Shown here one piece after another: positions 8,469 through 17,630 of a stretch of 64,000 nucleotides of DNA. Every line of letters starts with the position of its first letter. Positions within the stretch are counted from its first letter, which is position 1. A model generated the notes under the pieces. That model searched no databases and was not told where the DNA came from. It saw nothing but the letters and a program-made list of their open reading frames with translations. Where the stretch lies: the NCBI GenBank assembly GCA_000155715.1, contig DS990604.1, positions 39,824 to 103,823 on the forward strand, given 5' to 3'. Source of the stretch: a gamma proteobacterium HTCC5015. GTDB lineage: Bacteria > Pseudomonadota > Gammaproteobacteria > HTCC5015. Position numbers and translations under genes: made by a program.

Positions 8469-9814
8469 CAGTGCTCCAGCAAGCCGTCAATGGCGGCAAT
8501 GTCTGCGCTGCTCAGCGTGCCCGCAGCCTCTTTTAAGCGCAGCGTCGCCAGCAGATAGTCGTAGCGTGCCCGCGCATTGTCGCGTTGCGTGCGGCGCACC
8601 TCGCGCTCGGCGTCGAGTACATCCGTACTGGTGCGAGTGCCCGCGTCAAAGCCATCCTTGATGGCCTCGCGCGAGGCCATGCGCGACTCCAGTGCCACGC
8701 TCAGAGCTCTGGCACGGGCGCTGGCCGCCTTGAGGTCGTAGTAGGCATTGCGGGCGTCTTGTTGGGCTTGGCGTCGCTGGTAGCTCAGCAAACTTTGACT
8801 GGCGTCGCGGCGAGCAATCACACTGCGCACCGCCGAGCTGGTGGCGCCACCACTGTAGATGGGCACAGTCAGCTGCAAGGTGATGCGCGTTTCCTCTTGT
8901 TCGAGGCCGTCGTAATTGCCGTCGACAAAATCGTTTTGATTGTAGCTGGCGAGTAAATCCAGTGATGGGTAGTGCTGTGCTTGGCGCGCCGAGGCCTCTT
9001 CGCTGAGGGCCGAGTAATTGGCTTGGGCTGCAAGCAGTGCAGCGTTGCCCTGAAGGGCCGCCTCTTGCCAAGCGTTGACGTCGTCGGGCTGGGGCGGGGC
9101 GTACTCTAACTCGCCCTGTAGAGGCGAGAGTTCAACACTTTGGCCCACCATAGTGAACAGCGCTTCGCGGGCGTTGCGCAGCGCGTTCTCCGCGGAGATG
9201 ACTTCCGCTTGTGCCAAGTCGTAGGCGGCGCGCGACTCTTTGACATCGGTCTCTGGAATCGAACCCACTTCAAAGCGCTTTTCCACATCTTCCAGTTGGC
9301 GGGCAATGGCTTCTTGCTCAGCCTTGGCAAAGCGCAGCGTGTCCTCGGCGGTGAGGGCATCGAAATACCGAGAGGTTAAACGCAGCAGCAGTGATTGCTT
9401 GGCTGTTTGATAGCTAGCTTCAGCACTATTGACTTGAGCTTTGGCGGCGTCATAACCCGCCCAGCTTCCGTGGTTGTAGATGGGCTGGCGCAGGTTTACC
9501 GCTACATTATTGGTAGCGTACTCACCGGTGAGGCCCACGGAGTAGGCATTGGCGCCCGCGGGCAGACCGCCAATTTCCGAGTCGATTTCAGAGCGCCCTA
9601 GCGACGCCTCTAGCGAGGGCAGCAAGTTGGAGCGAGCTTGGGGCAGCGACTCGCGTGTCTCAATGTAGTTGGCTTCGGCTTGAATGTATTGAGCGTCGTT
9701 TTGCTTGGCCAGTGTGGCCATTTCACCGAGCGTAATCCCAAAAGCATTTGTGGAGGCGCCCACGGCAAGTGCGCCAGCGATAAGGGGTGATAGAGCTTGA
9801 GTCAGTTTTTGCAT
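8468..9814 (-). CDS. tolC: TolC-family outer membrane efflux channel
   Basis: A 448-residue outer-membrane factor that would form the trimeric channel-tunnel for type I secretion and RND or MFS efflux. The start at 9814 is preferred over 9853 because it overlaps the upstream TGA as TGATG and directly gives a signal peptide (MQKLTQALSPLIAGALAVGA). Two internal repeats of the OEP domain are visible: helical KAQVNSAEASYQTAK and DVKESRAAYDLAQAEV in the first, SVIARRDASQSLLSYQRR and GTRTSTDVLDAEREV in the second. Adjacent LPS genes share the operon; no inner-membrane pump is in the window. Confidence 0.94.
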   Translation of the reverse strand: MQKLTQALSPLIAGALAVGASTNAFGITLGEMATLAKQNDAQYIQAEANYIETRESLPQARSNLLPSLEASLGRSEIDSEIGGLPAGANAYSVGLTGEYATNNVAVNLRQPIYNHGSWAGYDAAKAQVNSAEASYQTAKQSLLLRLTSRYFDALTAEDTLRFAKAEQEAIARQLEDVEKRFEVGSIPETDVKESRAAYDLAQAEVISAENALRNAREALFTMVGQSVELSPLQGELEYAPPQPDDVNAWQEAALQGNAALLAAQANYSALSEEASARQAQHYPSLDLLASYNQNDFVDGNYDGLEQEETRITLQLTVPIYSGGATSSAVRSVIARRDASQSLLSYQRRQAQQDARNAYYDLKAASARARALSVALESRMASREAIKDGFDAGTRTSTDVLDAEREVRRTQRDNARARYDYLLATLRLKEAAGTLSSADIAAIDGLLEH

Positions 9815-10134
9815 CAGTACCTCGGCATTGAGTGATTTACAGTGAGCGCCCATGCGTCGACACCGCCCGTTAAGTTCACCACATTCTCAAAGCCGTGTTG
9901 GCTCAGATGCTGTGCAACTTGCATGCTGCGCATGCCGTGGTGGCAAATGCAGATGATTTCGGCTTGTTTGTCGAGCTCGTCGATGCGTTGAACAATGGTG
10001 CTCATGGGCATCAGCGTCGATCCGGGGATCGTGCAAATGGCGTGCTCAGATGGCTCCCTAACATCTAACAGCACGGGCTGATTGTCTTGGAGATATTGGC
10101 TAAGCTCTGTGGCGGTGATGGTTTTCATCGGCAT
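9814..10134 (-). CDS. Single-domain rhodanese-like protein
   Basis: A 106-residue rhodanese domain, the size of GlpE-type sulfurtransferases. The persulfide-forming cysteine is C64 in the loop CHHGMRS, and the typical LLDVREPSEH lies at 22-31 and the GGVDAW at the end. Either ATG (10134 or 10128) could be used. It is the first gene of the five-gene minus-strand operon, and its stop overlaps the tolC start. It is divergent from the AraC regulator with only a short gap. Sulfur transfer activity is likely, acceptor unknown. Confidence 0.93.
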   Translation of the reverse strand: MPMKTITATELSQYLQDNQPVLLDVREPSEHAICTIPGSTLMPMSTIVQRIDELDKQAEIICICHHGMRSMQVAQHLSQHGFENVVNLTGGVDAWALTVNHSMPRY

Positions 10135-10271
10135 TCAATAAACGGGTTTGTGTAATGAATCTGGTGTGGCGAATGTCGTGCGGTAGTCTATCATGGCACG
10201 GTACTAATATTGGCTTTGCCGATATCGAGTGCGAAACCATCAACACCAGTGACTTTAAATGTGAAAGCGCA

Positions 10272-11258
10272 ATGACACATTCCGATAATGGCGTATTTCT
10301 GTGGATGACCTACCGCGTCATGCAAGAAATGGGGCTCGATTGCGAGGCCATATACGGCAGTGTCGGGCTGGCGGATGAACCGCCTGACCCCAACGAACGT
10401 CGAGACAATGCTTTTCAGGAACACTTTTGGCGCACGGCTGAGCGTATCTCCAACGATCCCGACATCGGCTTGCACGTAGGCAAGCGAATGCCCGCGGTCC
10501 GCGGGCAAGTTCTAGAGTATTTGTTTTTAAGTAGCCCAACATTTGGCGCGGGTTTACAACGCGCTATCGCTTATCAAGGCCTGATGACGGATGTCTTGCA
10601 GTTTGAATTGAAAGTTGAGGGAGAGCGAGCGCAGCTCGCGGGCGTGTCGCATCCAGTGCGCCACTATGTGGAGTTTGCCCTGTGTATCGTGATTACCATG
10701 CTGCGCCAAGTCACGGAGGACGATTTCCAGCCACTTAAAATTTATTTAACCCATTTTAATGGCGCTGCGGAAAAAGAGTATCAGCGCGTGTGGGGTTGCC
10801 CTGTGCAACTGGGTGCGGCCGAGGGCATGGTGGAGTTTGACGCAGCTCTGCTCGATCGCCCTTCGCCCGCCGCCGAGCCAGGCTTACTGGCTGTGCACGA
10901 GAAAATTGCCCAAGAGCGCCTTGAGGATTTACAGCGCCGCGACTTGCTGTGGCGTGTGGAGAGCACCCTGGGGGGCTTGTTGGAGCAGGGCGATGCCAGC
11001 CTTGGGCAAGTGGCAAAACAACTCGGCTTGTCTGAGCGGCAATTGCGGGCCGAACTCAGTCAGCTCGATACCAGTTTTAATCGTCTGCTGGCTCAGTATC
11101 GCGAGCGCCTTGCCCGCCGCCTCTTGTCGCGCACTACAGAGCCGCTGCAACAAATCGTTTACCTCACCGGCTTTTCAGAGGCCTCCGCCTTTACGCGGGC
11201 GTTTAAGCGCTGGACGGGGGAAAGCCCCATGGCCTACCGCGAACGCAAACACCGTTAA
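10272..11258 (+). CDS. AraC-family transcriptional regulator
   Basis: About 328 residues from the ATG at 10272; an upstream in-frame start at 10155 would add 39 residues that do not look like the family. The N-terminal part (FLWMTYRVMQEMGLDCEAIY onward, with LGLHVGKR-like ISNDPDIGLHVGK) is the arabinose-binding-like domain found in OruR/ArgR-type regulators, and the last 90 residues hold two helix-turn-helix motifs ending in FSEASAFTRAFKRWTGESP. It lies divergent from the rhodanese-tolC operon, which is a candidate target, but no effector or operator can be read. Downstream is a repeat island. Confidence 0.88.
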   Translation: MTHSDNGVFLWMTYRVMQEMGLDCEAIYGSVGLADEPPDPNERRDNAFQEHFWRTAERISNDPDIGLHVGKRMPAVRGQVLEYLFLSSPTFGAGLQRAIAYQGLMTDVLQFELKVEGERAQLAGVSHPVRHYVEFALCIVITMLRQVTEDDFQPLKIYLTHFNGAAEKEYQRVWGCPVQLGAAEGMVEFDAALLDRPSPAAEPGLLAVHEKIAQERLEDLQRRDLLWRVESTLGGLLEQGDASLGQVAKQLGLSERQLRAELSQLDTSFNRLLAQYRERLARRLLSRTTEPLQQIVYLTGFSEASAFTRAFKRWTGESPMAYRERKHR

Positions 11259-11895
11259 CTATTATCGCCGTTGTGAGAGTGCAGTGTGCAGAAGGCGCCT
11301 TTATGCACTCTAGGATGCAGAGTCTTCGGTGTGAATTTATTAAAAAGACGCTGGGCTCCCGCCTACGAGGGAGCGACGGCGGAGCTAGGAGTGATGCTGG
11401 CGGGGGCGGCGCGTAGGAGAATTACCTTTGGCCCGATCCTGTGACGGTGGATTACGCTATGCTAATCCACCCTGACTTGTGTGTGGGGGAGCTCCCAGCA
11501 GCCGCCGTAAAGCTTATTTGTGGGAGGGCGCCTTTATGCCCTTGGGTGCCCGGGCCGACAGTGCGCCGTCATTGTGAATGTAGTGAGGCAATCTGCTCAT
11601 CGAATACGCCAACAGATTGCCGCGTCGGCTGCGCCTCCTCACACCGACGAGTTTTCAGCTTTGCTTACTTTAAGAAAACGAGTCATTCCCGCGCAGGCGG
11701 GAATCCAGCGTCTTTGAGTGAGGCAGTGAAGCCACTGGGCTCCCGCCTACGCGGGAGAGACGGTTGGGCTAGTGGGAACGTTGGTGGCGGTGAGGGGCAG
11801 CTTGTTCGAAAAGACACACCCGCTTGTCACCAGAGTCAATACAAGTCTATTCAAAGTTGCCATGATAGAGGCATAACAAGAGATGAGGTGTCGCA
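11259..11895. repeat. Repeat island between the AraC regulator and a hydroxylase
   Basis: A gene-free stretch of about 640 bases. It holds a lone REP-like arm (11350-11379), a block with GTGGGAGGGCGCCTTTATGCC (from about 11520), a GTCATTG...CAGATTGCCGCGTCGG element (11566-11640) and a full inverted doublet at 11682-11763. Overlapping short frames here are translations of repeats. The final 30 bases carry GAGGTG, the ribosome binding site of the next gene. Confidence 0.75.
11682..11763. repeat. REPIN-like inverted doublet
   Basis: Left arm GTCATTCCCGCGCAGGCGG continues GAATCCAG; the right arm GGCTCCCGCCTACGCGGGAG is its near-perfect inverted copy. A spacer of about 25 bases separates them. 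Confidence 0.85.
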
Positions 11896-12531
11896 ATGCT
11901 AGGATTTCCAATTGGTGTATTAACCGCAAATGCATTTGAATGGTATGCCCATAAGGCGTGGTTGCACGACTACCCTAAAAAACACCGCAACAGCATCTTC
12001 TTTTCGCATATCCGCCATCACAAACGCGTGCGCACTCAAGGTTTTTACGACGAGCACTATCGGCAATCGCTGTTTCAGAGCCAAGAGATTTACTTTGAGA
12101 AAACCTCATTGGTGAGTCTGTGTGTCGTGACAACAGCGGCGGCCCCCGTGGCGCCCTTTTTTACGTTAGGTACTTACTACGCCGCTTGGAATTATTGGCG
12201 TTGCCACAAAAAAGCGCACATGAACCCCGAGTGGGGCAAGTATCATCTACCCTGGCACTACGACCACCATATGAATACTCATCAAGACGCCAACTGGTGC
12301 GTGACGCGGCCTTGGTTTGACTACATCATGGGCACGCGAGTGATCGGAGAGGGCGATCACGCCGAAACAAACCCTTTAGGGATGGATTTGCCCGAGTGGA
12401 TCGAGCGGCCATTGAACCGAATTTCAAAGCGTTTGTTGCCCCGCATTTATGTACAACTCGATCGCCATCGGCAGGAAGAGCATCAACGTCGAGAGAAGGG
12501 GCAAGAAATCCCAATCGAAGCGGTGGCATAA
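11896..12531 (+). CDS. Membrane-associated His-rich hydroxylase-like protein
   Basis: A 211-residue protein whose histidine clusters match the di-iron fatty-acid hydroxylase/sterol desaturase pattern: EWYAHKAWLHD, FFSHIRHHKR (H38, H41, H42), then LPWHYDHHMNTHQDANW. One hydrophobic segment (about 75-100) lies between them. It would use O2 and a reductase to hydroxylate a lipid. It is shorter than typical sterol desaturases and the N-terminal membrane part is small. A second, different His-rich hydroxylase lies 1.1 kb downstream on the same strand, after a pirin gene. Substrate cannot be read. Confidence 0.75.
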   Translation: MLGFPIGVLTANAFEWYAHKAWLHDYPKKHRNSIFFSHIRHHKRVRTQGFYDEHYRQSLFQSQEIYFEKTSLVSLCVVTTAAAPVAPFFTLGTYYAAWNYWRCHKKAHMNPEWGKYHLPWHYDHHMNTHQDANWCVTRPWFDYIMGTRVIGEGDHAETNPLGMDLPEWIERPLNRISKRLLPRIYVQLDRHRQEEHQRREKGQEIPIEAVA

Positions 12532-12654
12532 GTGGTTTCAATCGTAATGATTAAAGAGGCCAGCGGTACTGGCGCTCGCCTTCTTAAAATTGGCGACACG
12601 CTCTATAGTTAAGTCAAACGCCGTACAGTCGGCATGCTTAATGAGGAGTTTGCG

Positions 12655-13542
12655 ATGAGACGTATTAACACCGTATACGGCACCCAGCCCAAGCACTGGG
12701 TGGGCGATGGCTTTCACGTGCAGAGCCTGTTCTCCCATATGCTGGGCGACAAGGTGACCGACCCTTTTCTCATGTTGGATTACGCGGCTTCCAAGTATTT
12801 TGAGCCCAATGAGGGCGCGCCGCGCGGCGTTGGCCAGCATCCACACAAGGGCTTTGAAACGGTGACGATTGCCTATCGTGGCGAAGTGGCGCACCGCGAT
12901 TCTAGCGGAGGCGGTGGTGTGATTCGCCAAGGCGATGTGCAGTGGATGACGGCGGGCGACGGCATTATCCACGAGGAGTTTCACTCACCCGAATTCAGTC
13001 GCACCGGTGGCGACTTTGAGATGGTTCAGTTGTGGGTGAATTTGCCGCGCAAAGACAAAGGTGCCAAGGCGACCTATCAGCATTTGAGCAATGACCGTAT
13101 TCCCGTGGTGCCACTGGCTGATAACGCGGGCCATGTACGCGTGATCGCGGGTGACTATCAACAGCAATGCGGGGCGGCAAAGACCTACACGCCCATCAAT
13201 TTGTGGGATGTCGTCTTGCGGCCCAATGGCCAGAGCCAACTGAGCGTGCCTAGCGATCACACACTGTTGCTACTGGTGATGAAAGGCGACGTGGCGATCA
13301 ACGCCAGCGAGCAGGCCCACACTGGGCAGCTAGTGACTTTCGAGAGCGTGGAACAGGGCGAAGTGGGTGACATCGAACTGAGGGCGGGTGATAACGGTGC
13401 TACGGTGCTGCTGTTGTCGGGCGAGCCCATCAATGAACCCGTCGTCGGCTATGGCCCCTTTGTGATGAACACCGAGGGCGAAATACGTCAAGCTGTTCTC
13501 GACTTTAATGCCGGTAAGTTCGGCCAGTTGAATGAGTCATAA
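12655..13542 (+). CDS. Pirin-family bicupin protein
   Basis: A 295-residue pirin. The N-terminal cupin has GVGQHPHKGFETVT and the metal-binding His pair followed by HRDSSGGGG, and GDVQWMTAGDGIIHEE completes the classic signature; a second, more divergent cupin follows. Bacterial pirins are variously quercetinases or protein-interaction factors. The start at 12655 has AGGAG at the right distance; a start at 12634 would lie upstream of that RBS. The gene stands between two His-rich hydroxylases on the same strand, with gaps too large to prove an operon. Confidence 0.93.
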   Translation: MRRINTVYGTQPKHWVGDGFHVQSLFSHMLGDKVTDPFLMLDYAASKYFEPNEGAPRGVGQHPHKGFETVTIAYRGEVAHRDSSGGGGVIRQGDVQWMTAGDGIIHEEFHSPEFSRTGGDFEMVQLWVNLPRKDKGAKATYQHLSNDRIPVVPLADNAGHVRVIAGDYQQQCGAAKTYTPINLWDVVLRPNGQSQLSVPSDHTLLLLVMKGDVAINASEQAHTGQLVTFESVEQGEVGDIELRAGDNGATVLLLSGEPINEPVVGYGPFVMNTEGEIRQAVLDFNAGKFGQLNES

Positions 13543-13625
13543 ACGTCGCCTCGCGCTCTTTTAAAGGGCGACTATTTATTCACGACTCTCTTAACTATTG
13601 TGGTGAAGAGAATGTTGATTCAATA

Positions 13626-13668
13626 AGCGCCCTCTCCCCTTGCGGGAGAGGGCTGGGGAGAGGGGAAA
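13626..13668. repeat. Palindromic CCCTCTCCC repeat
   Basis: CCCTCTCCCCTTGCGGGAGAGGG followed by CTGGGGAGAGGGG is a widespread bacterial dispersed repeat type. Its GGAGAGGGG end lies ten bases before the next ATG and seems to serve as that gene's ribosome binding site. Confidence 0.7.
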
Positions 13669-13673
13669 ACACC

Positions 13674-14327
13674 ATGCCAGCGAGCAGCCGTTACGCATTT
13701 CGCCAACGCTACCGAAAAAGCATCAGCCGACACTACTCGCCATGGTTGCACGCGGGGTTTGTTTACACGGGTGTCGCTATCACGTTGGCTGTGCTCTGGC
13801 ACTCGGGTGAAGGCTATCAGTGGAAACACGGTTTTGCAGCGCTGGCAGGACTTTTGCTATTTAACATCGGCGAATACATTGCCCATCGCTGGTTGGGCCA
13901 TCACAAACGCGCTTGGGCCCAGTTGTTTTACCAACGCCACACCGTCGATCACCACGGCTTCTTTCACCATGACGACTACACCATCGACACGGTGCGCGAC
14001 TGGCGCGTGGTGCTTTTTCCGGCCTTTTTGTTGCCTGCCGTCATTGTGGTTTTTGCCTTGCCACTAGGCTGGCTGGTGGGGCAAGTGTGGCAACCCGCTG
14101 CGGGCGTTGTGTTCTCCATGGGTATCGTTTTCGGCTATGGCCTGTACGAAGTCGTCCACCTCATTGACCACTTGCCCGATCACAACCGACTGACCCAACT
14201 GCCCGGTTTTCGTTTTATGCGCGAACACCATCGCAAGCACCACCACCCCAAATGGTCGCGCCACTACAATTTTAATGTGTCTTTCCCCTTCGCCGATTTT
14301 TTATTTGGCAGTTATTTAAAGCCCTAG
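13674..14327 (+). CDS. Fatty acid hydroxylase/sterol desaturase-family protein
   Basis: A 217-residue integral membrane protein with the canonical eight-histidine layout: AHRWLGHH, then HTVDHHGFFHHDD, EVVHLIDHLPDH and finally EHHRKHHHP. Hydrophobic segments lie at about 25-43, 55-70, 105-125 and 130-150. Such enzymes are di-iron oxygenases acting on fatty acyl or sterol-like lipids at the membrane. Compared with the hydroxylase-like gene 1.1 kb upstream, the His spacing differs, so they are not recent duplicates. The RBS appears to come from a palindromic repeat immediately upstream. Confidence 0.88.
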   Translation: MPASSRYAFRQRYRKSISRHYSPWLHAGFVYTGVAITLAVLWHSGEGYQWKHGFAALAGLLLFNIGEYIAHRWLGHHKRAWAQLFYQRHTVDHHGFFHHDDYTIDTVRDWRVVLFPAFLLPAVIVVFALPLGWLVGQVWQPAAGVVFSMGIVFGYGLYEVVHLIDHLPDHNRLTQLPGFRFMREHHRKHHHPKWSRHYNFNVSFPFADFLFGSYLKP

Positions 14328-14359
14328 CCGCTGATGCCTTTAACCTCTAATTAAGTTAC

Positions 14360-14713
14360 TTATTGGCGCACCCGCCGAAGCAGCTCCCAAGCGGGCAGGG
14401 CGAACACGAGGCTGCCGATTAAAAACGCCATGCCTAAAAGACCCTCGCTGCTGTTGAGAGCATCCACTGCTTTTTTTAGCGTTTTATCGGCGCCGAAAAA
14501 ACACAAGTAAAGTGACAACAGACTCAGTGCGCTCACAGCCGCCAAGAGCAGTCCCCATAAAATGACAAGCATTGAACCGCTTTCAAAGGAGACACTCATC
14601 GCGCCACACAAAGCCACAGTGCTGAACAACAAACCCCATACAAAAAAGATGACTCTCAAACATAAGGGGTTTGAGAAGACCTTGTTAAAGTAGTCGAGTA
14701 GGTTGACGGTCAT
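14360..14713 (-). CDS. Hypothetical membrane protein, 117 residues
   Basis: No recognised family. Three to four hydrophobic segments are visible (about 18-40, 46-70 and 91-107) with a short soluble loop containing FGADKTLKKAVDALN. It is one of three consecutive minus-strand genes for small membrane proteins. Codon use matches the neighbours. Function unassigned. Confidence 0.6.
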   Translation of the reverse strand: MTVNLLDYFNKVFSNPLCLRVIFFVWGLLFSTVALCGAMSVSFESGSMLVILWGLLLAAVSALSLLSLYLCFFGADKTLKKAVDALNSSEGLLGMAFLIGSLVFALPAWELLRRVRQ

Positions 14714-14764
14714 AAAGGGTTTTAGTCAAAGCGCTTATATTTTAAAGATGGAGTAACAGGGTGC

Positions 14765-15046
14765 CTACTCAGATCGGTGTCGCCGTCGAAGGTAAAAGCG
14801 GTAGGATTGGTAGCCGCTAAACGCCGCTGCTGTGCCACCGACCAACTGAGCAATAGGCCACATGGATGCCCCGCCGCCCTCATAAGGCAAGACGTATTCG
14901 GCGTAGAGAATGGCCGCCAGCAGTGCGAGCCAAGGCACGGCAGCTGATGAGATGGCGGCTATTCGATGTTGAGAAACCCGAGCGCAGAGCGCGCCCCACA
15001 GCCCTGAGGGGACGATCACCGCTAGCCATATCAGCAGTGCCTCCAT
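14765..15046 (-). CDS. Hypothetical small membrane protein, 93 residues
   Basis: No recognised family. Three hydrophobic segments (about 3-22, 32-52 and 64-82) and a basic tail with RFYLRRRHR. Its start lies two bases after the stop of the upstream 134-residue membrane protein, so the two are an operon. The tight spacing suggests a shared membrane function; nothing more can be said. Confidence 0.6.
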   Translation of the reverse strand: MEALLIWLAVIVPSGLWGALCARVSQHRIAAISSAAVPWLALLAAILYAEYVLPYEGGGASMWPIAQLVGGTAAAFSGYQSYRFYLRRRHRSE

Positions 15047-15048
15047 GG

Positions 15049-15453
15049 TTACGAGTTTGTCTGGCGCTGTTGCGAGATAAAAACGGTGACAAAAAAGCCC
15101 ATAAAAATCAGGTCATTCATCCCGTAGATGCTATAGAAAACACCGGCCAATAGGTCTTGGCTGTACAAGTCGGACAGGCTGTTATTGCCTATCCAGAGCA
15201 GCCACACCACCACATAAACCAATTTTTCAATTGCGAACGCCGCTGCCAGCCACTGAACATTGCCGCGAACAAAGGCCGCGCCCAAATACGCCAAGCCCCA
15301 CACCACAATCATCAGCAGGCCAAAATTCGACATAACGACGGGGTCTGCCGCATTGATGGCCGTATTGGTAAAACCGCGAGAGAACAATAGCACGCCGCCA
15401 ATGTTCATCAGCGCCGCCGCCACAAACCCCCATTTAATCCACGATTGATTCAC
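15049..15453 (-). CDS. Conserved hypothetical membrane protein, 134 residues
   Basis: Four hydrophobic segments (about 8-28, 41-62, 67-90 and 105-127) with polar Asn/Asp in the loops, including SDLYSQDLLAGVFYSIYGMNDL. The layout resembles small DUF-type four-helix proteins common in marine gammaproteobacteria, but I cannot name the family. It leads the operon with the 93-residue membrane protein two bases downstream. Confidence 0.65.
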   Translation of the reverse strand: MNQSWIKWGFVAAALMNIGGVLLFSRGFTNTAINAADPVVMSNFGLLMIVVWGLAYLGAAFVRGNVQWLAAAFAIEKLVYVVVWLLWIGNNSLSDLYSQDLLAGVFYSIYGMNDLIFMGFFVTVFISQQRQTNS

Positions 15454-15563
15454 TGCTGCTCTCCTAATTTAACGTCGCGTTAAACACAGCATAAACCATA
15501 TCGCTTAAGGCGTTATGCGCCAATCCGTGGGGTAGCGTGCAAAGCGGCCTAACAATAACGGCA

Positions 15564-16385
15564 CTACTGTAAAAAGGATTCGATTTCGCGGTTAAGCTTT
15601 TCCGGTTCATCTCTCATGAGCCAGTGACTGGATTGCTCAAAGGCTACGACCTTATTTGTGGCTTTTTGGCTCACCTTTTTCAGCCAGGCCTCATCGTGAA
15701 ACATCATGACTTTTTTAAGGCCTCGGGTGCCGTAAGCAAAGAAAAAGGGGATGTCGGGCAACTTCATTGACAGGGGAAGTTGGCCGGTGAGAACACCCTT
15801 CCAAAAGTAATAATAGGGGTAGTTTAGAGCGGGCGATAGAGGCGTGCGCCGCGTGGGGCCAGAGTATTGCGAGCCGAATAAACCCAGCCCGGCGAGAATA
15901 CCCTTGGTTAACAAATTGCCCACAAAGGGCCCGATCGCAGGAACTCTAGAGATTAAAAAAGCGGATGCGAGTGTCAGTTGATAAGCGGGCACCATCAGGT
16001 AGCCAATCGGGTTGGGTTGTTTCTTAATGGCGGCGCCCACATCCAGCGCCACCAGCCGCTTCACCCGTTCGGGATAGCGCTCGGCAAACAGATAGCCGTA
16101 GACGGCGCCCCAGTCGTGTACGACGAGAGTCAATGGACCCTTTAGTTTCGGGCTATGGGCGCCGAGGGCATCCCCCAGTTGGCGAATGACCGATTCAAAA
16201 TCATACCCGGCTGGATCCTCGACGCGATCCCCAAAATTGGGAAGCTCCGGTCTCAAGCAACGAAAGCGCTTTTCAAAATAAGCGACTTGCAGATCCCACA
16301 TAGACGAGTCGTCGGGATAGCCATGCAAAAAAACCAGGGTTTCTTCAGCATCTTTTGGACCGGAGTCATAAATCGTGATCGGCAT
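15564..16385 (-). CDS. Alpha/beta hydrolase with an aspartate nucleophile
   Basis: A 273-residue alpha/beta-fold hydrolase. The start at 16385 has GGAGG seven bases upstream, better than an ATG 39 bases further up. HGYPDDS forms the oxyanion turn, and the nucleophile elbow is VVHDWGAVYG with Asp in place of Ser, as in epoxide hydrolases and haloalkane dehalogenases. The acid is probably Asp in the cap region and the His is in QSSHWLM. The cap part is hydrophobic (LMVPAYQLTLASAFLI), suggesting a lipophilic substrate. Epoxide hydrolase-like activity is the better guess; dehalogenase is possible. Confidence 0.87.
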   Translation of the reverse strand: MPITIYDSGPKDAEETLVFLHGYPDDSSMWDLQVAYFEKRFRCLRPELPNFGDRVEDPAGYDFESVIRQLGDALGAHSPKLKGPLTLVVHDWGAVYGYLFAERYPERVKRLVALDVGAAIKKQPNPIGYLMVPAYQLTLASAFLISRVPAIGPFVGNLLTKGILAGLGLFGSQYSGPTRRTPLSPALNYPYYYFWKGVLTGQLPLSMKLPDIPFFFAYGTRGLKKVMMFHDEAWLKKVSQKATNKVVAFEQSSHWLMRDEPEKLNREIESFLQ

Positions 16386-16743
16386 GAGAACCTCCAAGGG
16401 CAGGTTGGGCGGGCACTGAATCATGCTAAGGCGTATTGCTGGCTATAGGAAGTGCTTTTATGCGCTTGGGAGCTATTTTATTTTTCTAGTTGGACGTTAG
16501 AAGAAAGAGCTATCTAGCCTGAAAGGTCAGGGTATGGCGAACAGCTCCGCATGACGACTTAAATAGAAGCGAGTTGTTTCAGACTGGTGGAGCAAAGCTT
16601 CTTCGACTTACTGCTTTTCTGAGTCCCTTCAACATATACAGTTATTCTTAAAGCTAGCATAAATAACCCTTGGTTAATTGATAATGTTCGGCAGAGTCAT
16701 TTCGGCCATTTTTATTACTTGAAACGCATAGGTTCAAGTGAGT
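16386..16743. other. Intergenic stretch with no identified feature
   Basis: About 360 AT-richer bases between the hydrolase start and the lipoprotein stop. I see no coding frame with an RBS, no convincing hairpin with a T run and none of the window's repeat families. It must hold the hydrolase promoter (16425-16500 region) but no clear hexamers stand out. Confidence 0.5.
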
Positions 16744-17217
16744 TTACTTTCCAAAAATTAACTTTGAAGGTTTGTGGTGGCAATTGGCTGACAGCGATAT
16801 ATCCACTCCGCCCATGTTGGGGTATTGGTATAGCAAAACGGAAACAGCCGATTGTTTGTTTTGACTTTCAGATATGGGGTCGTTAAACACCCAAACCTCG
16901 TAAAAACTTGGAGGTTGGTATGAAACAGCTCTTGTCTCCACAAGGTCACTTTTCTGGAAGTTACATTTTTCTTTAATTGATTTGAATACATCCGCCGTTA
17001 ATTCGTCACTGGAAAATGCAATCGAAGGGTGCTTCTCACCGGCGGGTTGGAGTTCATAGGCAGTATGAGACTCACTTTGCTCGGTTTTTACGAATCGATA
17101 AGGGGACTCACTCTTGGCTAGTTGCTGGTTGGCATTTGAAATTGAACTGGAGCCAGTCGCAGTGCAGCCAGAAAGAACGCAAGCTAACAAAATGGAAGCG
17201 GATTGTATTTTGATCAT
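16744..17217 (-). CDS. Hypothetical lipoprotein, 157 residues
   Basis: A lipoprotein signal is clear: a hydrophobic run after MIKIQ, then the lipobox LSGC at residues 15-18. The mature part has no recognised domain; it contains two Cys (in KCNFQ and ANCHH) that could form a disulfide in the periplasm. AGGG precedes the ATG. Sequence here is more AT-rich than neighbours, and the gene is isolated by long non-coding stretches on both sides, which may mark a recent acquisition. Confidence 0.65.
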   Translation of the reverse strand: MIKIQSASILLACVLSGCTATGSSSISNANQQLAKSESPYRFVKTEQSESHTAYELQPAGEKHPSIAFSSDELTADVFKSIKEKCNFQKSDLVETRAVSYQPPSFYEVWVFNDPISESQNKQSAVSVLLYQYPNMGGVDISLSANCHHKPSKLIFGK

Positions 17218-17630
17218 GTTTTTCCCTATTGGGTGCTATGGATTCGCAGAGCATTAACGATGCCAGTGGTGTTTTTCGGTACGCTTGGTGGCTGAGCGCT
17301 TCCCTGCGTCTGGTTGGGTTTTAATCTAGCATAGGTACTTTGGGATATGAACGGGGTCACTTTCTTGGGGGCATTTTGCTTTGCATTTTTACCTAGCTTT
17401 TCTCCCGAATAGGGAAGGGGCTCTTAGAGATTCCGGATAAGCCTTCGGCTTTCCGGAATGACGGGTGTAGGTTGCCGCCCCTGTTAGTCGGACTGAAGCT
17501 TCCGCTCCTGCTCACGCCCCTCACCTACATCCCTGTAGGCGAAGTCCGGCCTACATTTCTCTGTGCGCTCTGTGTTCTCTGTGGCCCCTGTGCTTTTACT
17601 ATCTTGGTTTCCATCGCTCCCTAGGTTGAA
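17218..17630. repeat. Intergenic stretch with GATTCCGG palindrome
   Basis: No gene. A palindrome at about 17428-17464 (GATTCCGGATAAGC ... TTCCGGAATGAC) recurs at 19208-19245 on the other side of the aldehyde dehydrogenase gene. A low-complexity GCTCTGTGTTCTCTGTGG tract at about 17568-17586 resembles CTCTTTGTGG / GCTCTGTGG near 19260-19305. Confidence 0.65.

Noticed and set aside
11441-11902. 153-codon frame before the first hydroxylase gene
   Set aside because: It is a translation of dispersed repeats; the same peptides appear wherever the repeats occur.
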